Below are positions 7,492 to 16,454 of a stretch of 17,502 bases of DNA, one piece after another. Each line of letters starts with the position of its first letter. Within the stretch, counting starts at the first letter, position 1. Under the pieces are notes generated by a model that saw only the letters and a program-made list of their open reading frames with translations, had not been told where the DNA came from and did not search any database. The position numbers and the translations under genes were made by a program. The DNA comes from Methanobacteriota archaeon (GTDB lineage Archaea > Thermoplasmatota > Thermoplasmata > RBG-16-68-12), in the NCBI GenBank assembly GCA_005878515.1, contig VBLZ01000074.1, positions 1 to 17,502 of the forward strand, read 5' to 3'.

Positions 7492-7501
7492 TTTATTTAT
7501 A
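7492..7501 (+). promoter_or_regulatory. Proximal TATA-like box for the peptidase/binding-protein pair
   Basis: TTTATTTATA follows the purine-rich GGGGAA, a plausible BRE. The predicted transcript start is near 7522-7528, giving a leader of about 25 bases to ATG 7552. This is the best candidate promoter for the peptidase and the coupled binding protein. Confidence 0.55.
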
Positions 7502-7551
7502 CGCTCCAGAGAATCCCCGGAGGCTTTTCCGTGTTGGGGAGAGGGAGACGA

Positions 7552-10500
7552 ATGTCGAACAACACAGCACGTCGACTGCTAAGTTTTCTGATCGTCGCTC
7601 TGATGGTCCTCAGCGGGGTCGTTGTCCTCGCCGGCGCCACGGCGCGAGCGGCTCCGGTTTCGGTCGCCCAGGCCGATCGGAGTTCACAAGGGCCTTCGCC
7701 GGAGACAACAGCCGGGGCTCCGACTTCTACGGACAAGATAGGCCAACCGCCGAGTCTGGCGCTTTGGAAGATCGATTCGGCACTGCAGTCTGTCGCACTA
7801 AGCGGGGACAAAGGATGGTCGTACGTTGAAATCAGGAGCGTCGCTGGAGCCGAGCTCGGAAGGCTGCTGACCAGCTACGGCGCCCGTGTCTCCTCGGATC
7901 TCGCCCTCGAAGGCCGGCCAATAGGCCCAATCACGTTCCGAAACGTTGCCACCGACAATCTCCCTGTCATCCAGCGCGTTTGGATCCCGAACGCGGCCCT
8001 CTCTTCCATCTCCGCGCTACCGAGCACGATCAGCGTGAGTCTGCCGCTCGTGCCCAAGTTAGATTCCAGCCAGCAGGGACCGACCACTCCCCTCGGCGAA
8101 GACCGGATCGACCGGACCGCCATCGCACATGCGCTCCAGGAGCAGGGAATCGAGCTGACGAACTTCCCGAGCTATCTGGAGCATGGTTCCCTCGCCGCAC
8201 GTCAGGACTACGGGGTCACCGGGAGCGGCGCCTCCATCGCAATCGTGGATACGCCCGTGGACTTCGGCCAAGCGAATCTGGTCGGGCAATGGGCGGTCAA
8301 CCAGAATGCTTCGTCACCTTACTTCGGCTGGCCCATCGTCGGGGACACCGGTTCCCTGTCGGACAACCTCGCGCTTTGGACAACGAGCAGCGATCTTGAC
8401 CGCTTCCCCTATCCCCTCCTATCCAGCCGCGGCACGTTCAACAGCAACTTCCTCTCCGACACGCACTACGAGGCGGCGGTGAACGCCACCGGTTACCTCC
8501 ACTACGCGAACGGGGTCGGCGGCTACGCGGCCCGAGCCGACCCGGCGGGCGTCAGCGGAGTCGTGAACAACAGCCTGCTCACGAGAGATTACTACGTCGG
8601 CGATTCGTCCGATCCGAATCGGATCGTGAGCGCGAGCGGCGTCTATCGCCTCGGCGTCCTCAAGGACGACCACCTCACCGCCGTGTACGGACAGCGAGTC
8701 GGTCTGCTTCTCGTCGACCGGACGACACCGGGCGTGTACGACACGGTCTATGCCGACCTGAACTTCGACAACCGATTCACAGACGAAAACCCGGCGACCC
8801 GGGCGTCCCCCTTGCTGTACCGAGATCTCGATGCGGATGGCCTGCCGGACATCAGCGGGGGTCTCGTCTACTTCATCGCAAGTTCGACGGCGGTATCCAA
8901 TGAGGTCGTGATCGCCAGCGCGACCGGCAAAGAGAAGTATGCGCTCCTTGCGAACCGGAACCTCGCGGCCGACGTCTACGACTTCTTCTCGATGGACCTC
9001 CCGACCCTCTCCATGAACGGAGCATATTGGCCGAGCGCAGGCGAAGACATCTTTGAAGTCCTCAACCCCAGCACCGCCGGGAACGAGAAAGACACGAGGC
9101 AACTCCTTTCCTCGGGGAACAATCTCCTGAGCGGAGCGCCCGTGGACACCACGACGCTCCTTCAGAGCTACAACTTGTCCAAAGTCTACGGCGTGTTCGG
9201 AAACGGTGGCCAGCTGAGCGAAGGCGTCGACTACGAGATCAACATGGATACGGGTGAAATCCATTGGCTTCACAATTTCGGGATTGGCGACTTCCTCTAC
9301 ATCGTGTACGAGTTCCAGACGTGGCGAGTCGATTTCGCGACCGGAAACGTCACCTTCCTCGCACCACCCCGCGCCGGATCAGTCGTGAGGGCGAGCTACC
9401 AAACCGGGGTGCCCTTGCCTTATGCCGACGTCCTGGCCCGCCGTCACGGTTACGACCTGTTCGTCCCTGCGAATGGCGATCTAGTCGGGACCTACGGCGC
9501 CTACCTCATCGGCGGCAACTGCTGCCACGGGACCTCGACCGCGACAACCGCCGCGGGGAAGCCAGCCGGCATGACCGGCACCCTCTTCGACACCTGGGGT
9601 CAGGCGCCGGGGGCGAAGGTCATCAGTGTCGCGATGTTCAAACCGGGCGCAACGATTGACGACTCGTGGGCCTTCGCCGTTGAAGGCCCCGATGGAACCC
9701 CCGGGACCGGGGACGAAGCGAACATCGCGAGCAACAGCTGGGGCTGGACCGACCAGCCCGCATCAGGTTGGGAGTACTACAGCCGTTTGAAGTACTACCT
9801 GAACACAGTCTACGCACCCGGAACCGTCTTCGTGCAATCCACGGGAAACGAGGGGCCGGGGTACGCCACCGAAGCATCTCCGACGGCGTCGTCCTCCATC
9901 CAGGCGGGCGCCGCGACGAGCACGGACGTCTTTTGGCTCTTCCAGGCGCTGGGCGCCGGACTCGGGTATGGCGGTGGGCCACAGTATTCGTGGCCGCTCG
10001 GTTTGAACGGCTCGCTCGGCCCCGGACCGTACGGCGACGTCGTGAGCTTCTCGAGCCGGGGCCCGAACGCGCTCGGCCAACCGGGCCCGGACATCCTCGG
10101 AATCGGCGAGGCCGGGATCGCGGGCATCCCGGTGAACGAGGTGTTCAGCGGACAGGACGCCTTTGACATTTTCTTCGCGGGGACTTCGCAGGCGGCACCG
10201 AACATCGCGGGGATCGTCGCGTTGATCATGGAGGCGTACGCCTCGGCCCACGGAGGGCAGATGCCCACCACGGCCGTGATCCAATCAATCCTCAAGACGA
10301 CGGCCGATGACGTCCACCAGGAGACCATCGCACAGGGAGCGGGCTTTGCCGACGCGCTCCGAGCGGTCAAGGTGGCCAAGGAAATCGAAGGCGTCACCTC
10401 CGACGTGCACGAGTGGATTCCCGGAGGGTTCGCGGGAAAGCACCGGGACATGTTCGTCAACCTGCTGGCCCCGGGCGCTTCCGACAAAACGAAAATCACG

Positions 10501-13500
10501 CTGACGAACCATGGGACGAGCCCGGTCACGGTTTCCCTGAGCACCGGCGTCTTCGAGAGGTCTGGCACGTTCAGCTTCAACTGGATCTATCCCAACACCT
10601 GCGCCGGCGGCCTCCGCACGGGCCGGCCGGACTTCTGGGTCTTCAACAAGACGGGCGTTTGGAACAGCCACGATCCGGACCACCCGGGTGACGCCCTAGC
10701 CAAGGCCGCGGATCCGGGTCTCCCCGCTCTCTGGGACGGCGCCGACTTGATGAAAGTCTACGCGTACACCGACCCGAAAGTCGCGACCCAGAGGGGGGCC
10801 CTCGGACTGTACGACTGGGTTGACGTGAACGGCAATGGCATTTGGGACCGGTTCACGGAGGAAAGCTACATCGCCCCGGTCGTCTTCGGCGGAGACTTTG
10901 CCGGAGGTCAGCTCAACGCGCGCACCGTGTACAGCCCAGGCGTCCGAATCCACAGCGGACTGGGAATCAGCGCCAGTGCGCTCGCGGGGACCTGCTCAGG
11001 GGGCCCACTCCCGGAGACGCTGTACGTCGAGTTCTACCAGCGCGTGCCGTGGTCCGTGTTGAGTCTCGACCGCTCCAGCGTGACCATTCCCGCGGCTGGC
11101 ACGGCGACCGTGAACGTCACCGCGACGGTTCCCGCGGGCACCGCACCGGGTTCGTACGCTGGCGGAGTCTACTACAATGACGGGAGCAACACGTCCACGA
11201 TCCAAGTGCTGATCAATGTCCCGGTCACTCGGCTTCCGGGGAATCTCGGCGGAGGGCTGGCGAAAGGCGGACTCTACGAGGACAACGCCTTCACCGCAGG
11301 CTTCGTGGATCCGACGATGGGCGACGGACGCTGGTTCTTCTTCGACACGAACGCGATGTCGGCGCCGAACCGCAAGCTCCTCTACAACCTGAACTGGGAG
11401 AACCCCTCCTCCGACGCAGAGATCTTGAGCTTCGGACTCGTCGCGGATTCGAACTTTGCGACGGACAGCATCTTCGGTCCGGGCACCTTTGCGCTCAAGG
11501 CCCACACCAAGAGGGCGGTCGGCATCACGGACACGGTCGAGCCGCAGTGGGAATTCCTGGGCTCGGATGTCTCGAGCCTCTTCATCGTGAAGCTCCAGGC
11601 GCTCACCACGACCGTTCCCCACGAGACGTTCAACGCGAACGTAGGTGTCCTGACGGTCAACACGAACGACGTCCGCATCTCGAGCAACCATCGGACCGGG
11701 AGCGTCCCCGTGACCGTGTCGGCGAACGTCCCGCTCCGCTCCGGAGTCAAGTTGGATCCGAGCCTGCAAACCGTCTTCAAAGATGCCACGACGACGTTCG
11801 CGGACCAGGCGGTCTCACCGTATCCTTACACGACCGGGCCGTACATCAACTACCTGTTCAACGCACCGAACACCGTGAAGACCCAAGTCGTCTCGGGGAC
11901 GAAGAGTGCTTCTTGGAGTCTCTTCTTCCACAGCGGCGCGCGCGATGTGGACATGGGCATCTTCTTCGACGCGAATTGCGACGGGACGTATACCGTCGCC
12001 GATGACGTCATCGGGTACATCCAAGGCTCGACGCTGAACAATCCGGAGACCGCCGAGGTAAACGCGCCGACCCCGGGATGCTATTGGGTCCATGCCGCGG
12101 GATTTGACGTGGACCCGGGCAGCTTGTTCGACCTGACGTTCGTTGCCAACGTGCCGGCGACCCAAGGTATGTCAATCGCGGTGACGCAGGCCTTGTCCAC
12201 GGTGACGAAGGACCTCCGGGTCGACTCATACGCCTATGGAGGGCAGCCGTTCCTCATCTACCTGTTCGACTCTGCGAACCGGTATAAGACCGAAGTCGCC
12301 GCCGGGACGATCATCGCCACCTGGAGCATGTTGTTCCATCCGCCCGCGAGCGACGTCGACTTCGGCATCTTCTACGACGCGAACTGCGATGGAGTCTACA
12401 CCGTCGCGGACAGCGCCGTGGGGACGGTCGCGGCGACCTCCAACAATCCGGAGACTGCGACGAAGTCGTTCCCTGCGCCCGGATGTTACTGGGTCCATGC
12501 GGCTGGCTTCGCCGTCGTGGGTTCTGCCCTCTTCGACCTCACCCTAGCCGTCACGGTCCTCGGGGCATCCGCGTTCTCACCGGTCGGGCTCCCCGAAAGC
12601 GCCATCGCGGCAGACACGGAGGTCCAGTTTGACATCGACTGGTCGTTCGACGCGGCGAAGCAGCCGGGAGTCACGACCGACTTCCTGTTCGTCAGCCCCG
12701 GGAATTCGCCGTTCGCCCTCACGCAGACCCTGCAGGTCACGTTCAGCTTCGACCTGACGCCGCCGTCCTTCAGCTCGCCGCTGCCATCGCCGGGGGCGAC
12801 CGTCGCCTCGACGAGCCCGGGCGTTTTCGTTCAGATCGATGACACGCAGCGAGGATCGATCGCGCCGAAAGGCGAGATTGACGAGAGGACCATCCGGATC
12901 TGGCTGGACGGGCAGGATGTGACCGCGCTCTCTCAGATCAGCGTGCCGTTCCAGAACCCGTCCGGCACGGCGAACGACGGGTACAACATCGGCACGGTCC
13001 TCTTTGTGCCCACGGCTCCCCTGAGCGAAGGCGGTCACACGGTCCTCGTTCAGGCGGGCGATTTCGCGGGGAACATCGCGACGACCTCTTGGTCCTTCAC
13101 CGTCGATACGTCCGGGCCAGTGCTCGACATCCTCGCACCTACACCTGGCTTCGCAACGAGCTCGTCGAGCGTCACCGTGCAAGGTCGAACGGAACGAAGC
13201 GCGACCGTGACGGTCGCGAGCTCGAGCGTGAACGTCGATGACACCGGCGCGTTCAGCGCCGTTGTGGCGTTGGCCGACGGGGCCAATGTGATCGATGTGA
13301 CCGCGGTGGATGCGAACGGGAATACGGCCCGCACATCGATCACGGTCATCCGCGACTCGGCGGCTCCGTCGATCTCGGTCCTGAGGAGCTCCGCGGGCGT
13401 CCTCACGAACAAGGATCTGACCGTCATTTCGGGCGTCGTGAGTGAGGCCGCTTCCCTGACCGTGGCGGGAATCCCCGCGACCGTCCGCGCGGACGGGTCG

Positions 13501-14049
13501 TTCGAGATGCCCGTCTCGCTCGTGGAGGGAGCGAACACGATTAACCTCGTGGCCGTCGACGCGGCGGGAAACCAGGGGTCGGGCAGCCTGACAGTCACAC
13601 GCGACTCGACGCCGCCGGCCGTGACGATCGACGCCTTGCCGACGGAAGTCAGTTCGGCAACAGTCACGGTCAGCGGGACCGTCGAGAGTACGATCACCTT
13701 CGTGACCGTGAACGGACAGCCGGTCACCGTGACGAACGGCCGGTATTCGGCGAGCGTCGCATTGAGCTTCGGTTCGAATGTGATCTTCGTGGAGGCGACC
13801 GACGCTGCAGGTAACCGCGCGACCGCGTCGACCGCCGTCTCCTATGTGCCGCAAGGCGTGACGACGGCATCCGTGGGCCTCGTTCTCTTGCCCGTGCTGA
13901 CCGTCATCGCCCTCCTCGCTGGGCTTGCGATTGGCCAGGCCCGCCGAGGACGTGGCGGGGGTGGCGGGGGCGAGCCGAAGCTGGAGGAGATGTCGAAAGT
14001 GTCGGCAACGGAAGAGGAAGAGCTGCCACCTCCGGGAGGTGAGCTGTGA
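7552..14049 (+). CDS. Giant secreted, membrane-anchored subtilisin-family (S8) serine peptidase
   Basis: 2165 residues; expected to cleave proteins outside the cell. ATG 7552 begins a classical signal peptide (RRLLSFLIVALMVLSGVVVL, cleavage near ATARA). GTG 7531 is an alternative, with SD-like CGGAGG at 7518-7523. A propeptide-like region covers about 35-190. Catalytic residues are D233 (AIVDTPVDFG), H659 (NCCHGTSTATTAAG), oxyanion N766 (QSTGNEGPG) and S879 (AGTSQAAPNIAG), so the triad looks complete. About 425 residues separate Asp from His, far more than in ordinary subtilisins, and include two Ca-binding-like loops (DLNFDNRFTDE, DLDADGLPD). After the catalytic domain come beta-sandwich regions, two tandem PPC-like repeats, three Ig-like repeats, a helix at about 2106-2128 and a basic/Gly-rich then acidic tail. 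It is coupled to the peptide-binding protein (TGATG), which fits a role in feeding the importer. Confidence 0.92.
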   Translation: MSNNTARRLLSFLIVALMVLSGVVVLAGATARAAPVSVAQADRSSQGPSPETTAGAPTSTDKIGQPPSLALWKIDSALQSVALSGDKGWSYVEIRSVAGAELGRLLTSYGARVSSDLALEGRPIGPITFRNVATDNLPVIQRVWIPNAALSSISALPSTISVSLPLVPKLDSSQQGPTTPLGEDRIDRTAIAHALQEQGIELTNFPSYLEHGSLAARQDYGVTGSGASIAIVDTPVDFGQANLVGQWAVNQNASSPYFGWPIVGDTGSLSDNLALWTTSSDLDRFPYPLLSSRGTFNSNFLSDTHYEAAVNATGYLHYANGVGGYAARADPAGVSGVVNNSLLTRDYYVGDSSDPNRIVSASGVYRLGVLKDDHLTAVYGQRVGLLLVDRTTPGVYDTVYADLNFDNRFTDENPATRASPLLYRDLDADGLPDISGGLVYFIASSTAVSNEVVIASATGKEKYALLANRNLAADVYDFFSMDLPTLSMNGAYWPSAGEDIFEVLNPSTAGNEKDTRQLLSSGNNLLSGAPVDTTTLLQSYNLSKVYGVFGNGGQLSEGVDYEINMDTGEIHWLHNFGIGDFLYIVYEFQTWRVDFATGNVTFLAPPRAGSVVRASYQTGVPLPYADVLARRHGYDLFVPANGDLVGTYGAYLIGGNCCHGTSTATTAAGKPAGMTGTLFDTWGQAPGAKVISVAMFKPGATIDDSWAFAVEGPDGTPGTGDEANIASNSWGWTDQPASGWEYYSRLKYYLNTVYAPGTVFVQSTGNEGPGYATEASPTASSSIQAGAATSTDVFWLFQALGAGLGYGGGPQYSWPLGLNGSLGPGPYGDVVSFSSRGPNALGQPGPDILGIGEAGIAGIPVNEVFSGQDAFDIFFAGTSQAAPNIAGIVALIMEAYASAHGGQMPTTAVIQSILKTTADDVHQETIAQGAGFADALRAVKVAKEIEGVTSDVHEWIPGGFAGKHRDMFVNLLAPGASDKTKITLTNHGTSPVTVSLSTGVFERSGTFSFNWIYPNTCAGGLRTGRPDFWVFNKTGVWNSHDPDHPGDALAKAADPGLPALWDGADLMKVYAYTDPKVATQRGALGLYDWVDVNGNGIWDRFTEESYIAPVVFGGDFAGGQLNARTVYSPGVRIHSGLGISASALAGTCSGGPLPETLYVEFYQRVPWSVLSLDRSSVTIPAAGTATVNVTATVPAGTAPGSYAGGVYYNDGSNTSTIQVLINVPVTRLPGNLGGGLAKGGLYEDNAFTAGFVDPTMGDGRWFFFDTNAMSAPNRKLLYNLNWENPSSDAEILSFGLVADSNFATDSIFGPGTFALKAHTKRAVGITDTVEPQWEFLGSDVSSLFIVKLQALTTTVPHETFNANVGVLTVNTNDVRISSNHRTGSVPVTVSANVPLRSGVKLDPSLQTVFKDATTTFADQAVSPYPYTTGPYINYLFNAPNTVKTQVVSGTKSASWSLFFHSGARDVDMGIFFDANCDGTYTVADDVIGYIQGSTLNNPETAEVNAPTPGCYWVHAAGFDVDPGSLFDLTFVANVPATQGMSIAVTQALSTVTKDLRVDSYAYGGQPFLIYLFDSANRYKTEVAAGTIIATWSMLFHPPASDVDFGIFYDANCDGVYTVADSAVGTVAATSNNPETATKSFPAPGCYWVHAAGFAVVGSALFDLTLAVTVLGASAFSPVGLPESAIAADTEVQFDIDWSFDAAKQPGVTTDFLFVSPGNSPFALTQTLQVTFSFDLTPPSFSSPLPSPGATVASTSPGVFVQIDDTQRGSIAPKGEIDERTIRIWLDGQDVTALSQISVPFQNPSGTANDGYNIGTVLFVPTAPLSEGGHTVLVQAGDFAGNIATTSWSFTVDTSGPVLDILAPTPGFATSSSSVTVQGRTERSATVTVASSSVNVDDTGAFSAVVALADGANVIDVTAVDANGNTARTSITVIRDSAAPSISVLRSSAGVLTNKDLTVISGVVSEAASLTVAGIPATVRADGSFEMPVSLVEGANTINLVAVDAAGNQGSGSLTVTRDSTPPAVTIDALPTEVSSATVTVSGTVESTITFVTVNGQPVTVTNGRYSASVALSFGSNVIFVEATDAAGNRATASTAVSYVPQGVTTASVGLVLLPVLTVIALLAGLAIGQARRGRGGGGGGEPKLEEMSKVSATEEEELPPPGGEL
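11782..12558 (+). repeat. Two tandem PPC-like repeats with Ca-binding-type loops in the peptidase
   Basis: Copy A (11782-12153) and copy B (12205-12558) are about 120 residues each and clearly related: FFDANCDGTYTVADD against FYDANCDGVYTVADS, NNPETAEV against NNPETATK, and PGCYWVHAAGF in both. Each has one DxNxDGxxxxxD-type loop, as in dockerins and other Ca sites, and two cysteines that could form a disulfide. The overall pattern resembles bacterial pre-peptidase C-terminal domains. Duplication is visible in the sequence. Calcium binding is inferred. Confidence 0.75.
13105..13848 (+). repeat. Three tandem Ig-like repeats forming the peptidase stalk
   Basis: The units at 13105-13353, 13354-13602 and 13603-13848 are 82-83 residues each. 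Each begins D(T/S)xxP and ends with the strand GANVIDVTAVDANGNTART or its variants (GANTINLVAVDAAGNQGS, GSNVIFVEATDAAGNRAT). This is the bacterial Ig-like/Ca-binding Big pattern common in surface protein stalks. A partial, more divergent unit (DLTPPSFSSPLPSPGATV) precedes them. They lie just before the membrane anchor. Confidence 0.8.
14035..14042 (+). promoter_or_regulatory. Shine-Dalgarno site for the peptide-binding protein
   Basis: A perfect GGAGGTGA lies 6 bases before ATG 14049, inside the last codons of the peptidase. It favours ATG 14049 over GTG 14046 and shows translational coupling across the TGATG junction. Confidence 0.75.
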
Positions 14050-16352
14050 TGCGCAAGATTCTCGTCGCGGCCATCCTCGGGCTCGTGCTGCTCTTGCTCC
14101 TGTCGACAGCGCGTCCGGCGGCGGCCACCCACGGAGACCTGTCCGGTCTATACGGCGGGAACCTTCGAGTGTCGGTGCGCAACGCGCTGAACCTGAACCC
14201 GTTCACCGCCACCGATGCAGACAGCTGGAAGGTGATCCCGCTCGTCTACGACAGCCTCGCGCGGATCGACCCGTTCACCCTGCTTCCGGCTCCATGGGCC
14301 GCGGCGTCGTGGAGCGTGTCCGGCTCGACCCTGACCGTCACCTTGCGATCCGACCTGGCGTTCCACGACGGCTCGGCGGAGACGGCTGCGGATGTGATCT
14401 ATTCCTACAACCAATACAAATCGGTAGGTAAAGCGCCGTCCGACCTGGTTGTTTCGGGGTCGGGAAGTACGGTCACGCTGTCCTCGGCATCCGCCGGCGG
14501 GCTCGTGTTCGGCCAAGGGCTTCTCCTCCCGATCGTCAAGTCGGGTACCGTGAGCAATCCGGTCGGGGGCGGACCGTGGGAACTCGTCACCTCGACGTCA
14601 ACGTCGTGGACCCTCGCCGCGAATGCGGCCCACTTCTGGCCCCCGTACTTGGACACGGTCACGTTCTCCGTATATGCGGACACCTCGGCCGCAGCGCTGG
14701 CGCTCCTGAGTGGCAATCTGGACTTCATCGGATGGGGTCTCAGCGTCGACGATCCCGGGACCATCTACAACGTCGGTGGGACGAACAGGTCGTTACTCTT
14801 CGACGCGACCATCGTCAACAACCCGGGACTCACGCAACTCGTGGTCGGCTTCAACCTGAGGAGCGGACGGACGACGAGTGATTCGGAATTCCGACTCGCT
14901 CTGGCGGACACCTTGAGCCCGCTCCTCGCGCGGCAAGCCCACGCGAACACGATCGTGTCCCGGAGCCCGGTGATTAACGAGGCGGTCCCGTGGTTCAACC
15001 CGAACCTGCCGATCTACCAGGTCGTGACCACGGAATATCCGGCTCCGACCTACCTGTTGACGGACGAGAATCAGCGGCTCGACTCGGCCGGCTATCTCGA
15101 CCGCAACGGGGACGGCATTCGCGAGAAGCCCGATGGTTCGCCCTTGTCGCTCGTGGCGGTAGGGATTCCCGTGGCCGAGAGCTCGCGGATCTTCACGATC
15201 CAGGCATCGACCGTGGACGTCTTCAGCCGGTTGGGCCTCGCGGTGAGCCTCGAGTCCGTTCCGAGCGCATCGCTTCCGGCGCGGCTCGCCTCCGGCAACT
15301 TCGACGTGTTCATCGCCAGCCTCCCCACCGAATTGGACCCAGGCTTCTTGTCGGACTATTTCGGCAGCACGGGAACGAAGAACTACGTGCACGTGGTGGA
15401 TTCGGCGCTCGACACCTCGCTCCAGAGCGCGAACGTTGCGTTGGCGACCGCGACTCGACAGTCCGCGGTGATGTCGGTCCAAGACCAGGTGATGACCGGC
15501 GGGTATTTCGTCCCGCTCATTCACTTCAACGCCATCGAGGCGACGGTCCGCGGATCCTTCGCCGGCTGGGTGAACATGCCCGGCGGCGTGAACAACTTCT
15601 GGACATATCAGAAGGTGCACGTCACGTCGGCGGGATCCCTCGCGGCCACCCTGACCCTCGTGCCGACGTCGGTTAAGACCGGTGCGACGACGACCGCCAT
15701 CGCGAAAGTGACGGACGCAGAAGGCGTCCCCGTGTCCGGCGCGTCCGTGTCGTTCTGGATCGGCGGTAGCCAAGTTGCAAGCGGGACGACGGATGCAACG
15801 GGCACGCTCAGCACGCCCATCACGGGACCTAGCGCAGAAGGCCCAACAGATGTGCAGGTGACGATCCAGGCATCGAAGCTCGGCTACGCGGGCGCCACGG
15901 CCTCGGCGTGGATGACGGTCGCCCCGGACGTACGCGCCCTCGCGGTGGCCGTGGCCTCGTCCGCGGTCACAATCGCCCCGGGCCGTTCAGCCACGATCAC
16001 GGTCACAGTGACGTCCGGTGGATCGGCCGTCTCTGGAGCCACGGTCAGCCTCGAGGTCATCGGACTGGGAGGGAAAGTCGCCTCGGCCACGGGCGCGACG
16101 GATGCCCAAGGCAAATTCACGACGACGTTCACCGCGGACGTCGGCCCGCGGACGCAGTTCCGCGTCGTCGCGACGGCCACGGCGACCGGTCATTCGGACG
16201 GCACCGGGAGCACGACCGTGATCGCCGAGCAGCGCGTCGGGACGGTCGAGCCCCGGGTGACCGCGGGCCTGGATACCACGACAATCATCGTGGCGGTCCT
16301 CGCCCTCGTGGTGATCGGGGCCATCGCGGCCATGATGGGGCGAAAGAAGTAA
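14049..16352 (+). CDS. dppA: Membrane-anchored peptide-binding protein (family 5 extracellular solute-binding protein)
   Basis: 767 residues. Captures peptides outside the cell for the ABC importer. The signal peptide is at residues 1-26 (RKILVAAILGLVLLLLLS, then ARPAAA). Residues of about 30-525 match the SBP_bac_5 family: ALNLNPFTATDADSWKVIPL, VYDSLARIDP, LTVTLRSDLAFHDG, TAADVIYSYNQYKS, and near the end of the domain AGYLDRNGDGIRE. Two Ig-like domains follow, at about 530-620 (GVPVSGASVSFWIGGSQVAS) and 625-725 (SAVSGATVSLEVIGLGGKVA). A C-terminal helix (TIIVAVLALVVIGAIAAMMG) ends in RKK. There is no lipobox, so it is held by this helix on an Ig-like stalk. Unusually, it follows the peptidase rather than leading the permease genes. 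Another binding protein could lie upstream of the window. A terminator follows the stop. Confidence 0.9.
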   Translation: MRKILVAAILGLVLLLLLSTARPAAATHGDLSGLYGGNLRVSVRNALNLNPFTATDADSWKVIPLVYDSLARIDPFTLLPAPWAAASWSVSGSTLTVTLRSDLAFHDGSAETAADVIYSYNQYKSVGKAPSDLVVSGSGSTVTLSSASAGGLVFGQGLLLPIVKSGTVSNPVGGGPWELVTSTSTSWTLAANAAHFWPPYLDTVTFSVYADTSAAALALLSGNLDFIGWGLSVDDPGTIYNVGGTNRSLLFDATIVNNPGLTQLVVGFNLRSGRTTSDSEFRLALADTLSPLLARQAHANTIVSRSPVINEAVPWFNPNLPIYQVVTTEYPAPTYLLTDENQRLDSAGYLDRNGDGIREKPDGSPLSLVAVGIPVAESSRIFTIQASTVDVFSRLGLAVSLESVPSASLPARLASGNFDVFIASLPTELDPGFLSDYFGSTGTKNYVHVVDSALDTSLQSANVALATATRQSAVMSVQDQVMTGGYFVPLIHFNAIEATVRGSFAGWVNMPGGVNNFWTYQKVHVTSAGSLAATLTLVPTSVKTGATTTAIAKVTDAEGVPVSGASVSFWIGGSQVASGTTDATGTLSTPITGPSAEGPTDVQVTIQASKLGYAGATASAWMTVAPDVRALAVAVASSAVTIAPGRSATITVTVTSGGSAVSGATVSLEVIGLGGKVASATGATDAQGKFTTTFTADVGPRTQFRVVATATATGHSDGTGSTTVIAEQRVGTVEPRVTAGLDTTTIIVAVLALVVIGAIAAMMGRKK

Positions 16353-16362
16353 CGGGGTGGGA

Positions 16363-16399
16363 GGCGACTGGGGTCGCCCGCCGCCCACTTTCCTTTTTC
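16363..16399 (+). terminator. Hairpin plus T-tract terminator after the peptide-binding gene
   Basis: GGCGAC (16363-16368) pairs with GTCGCC (16373-16378) across a TGGG loop. The outer GTGGG and CCCAC can extend the pairing. The T-rich TTTCCTTTTTCT ends near 16400. Archaeal termination mainly needs the U-tract, which is present. Confidence 0.6.
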
Positions 16400-16454
16400 T
16401 CGTCCAGCGCAGCGTGTTCGCCGAATCCTCCGATTCCCAACCCGGGGAGGAAAA

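Noticed and set aside
13948..13975. GGC/GGG-rich stretch as a regulatory or repeat element
   Set aside because: It encodes a short Gly-rich linker between the membrane anchor and the acidic tail. It is ordinary low complexity.
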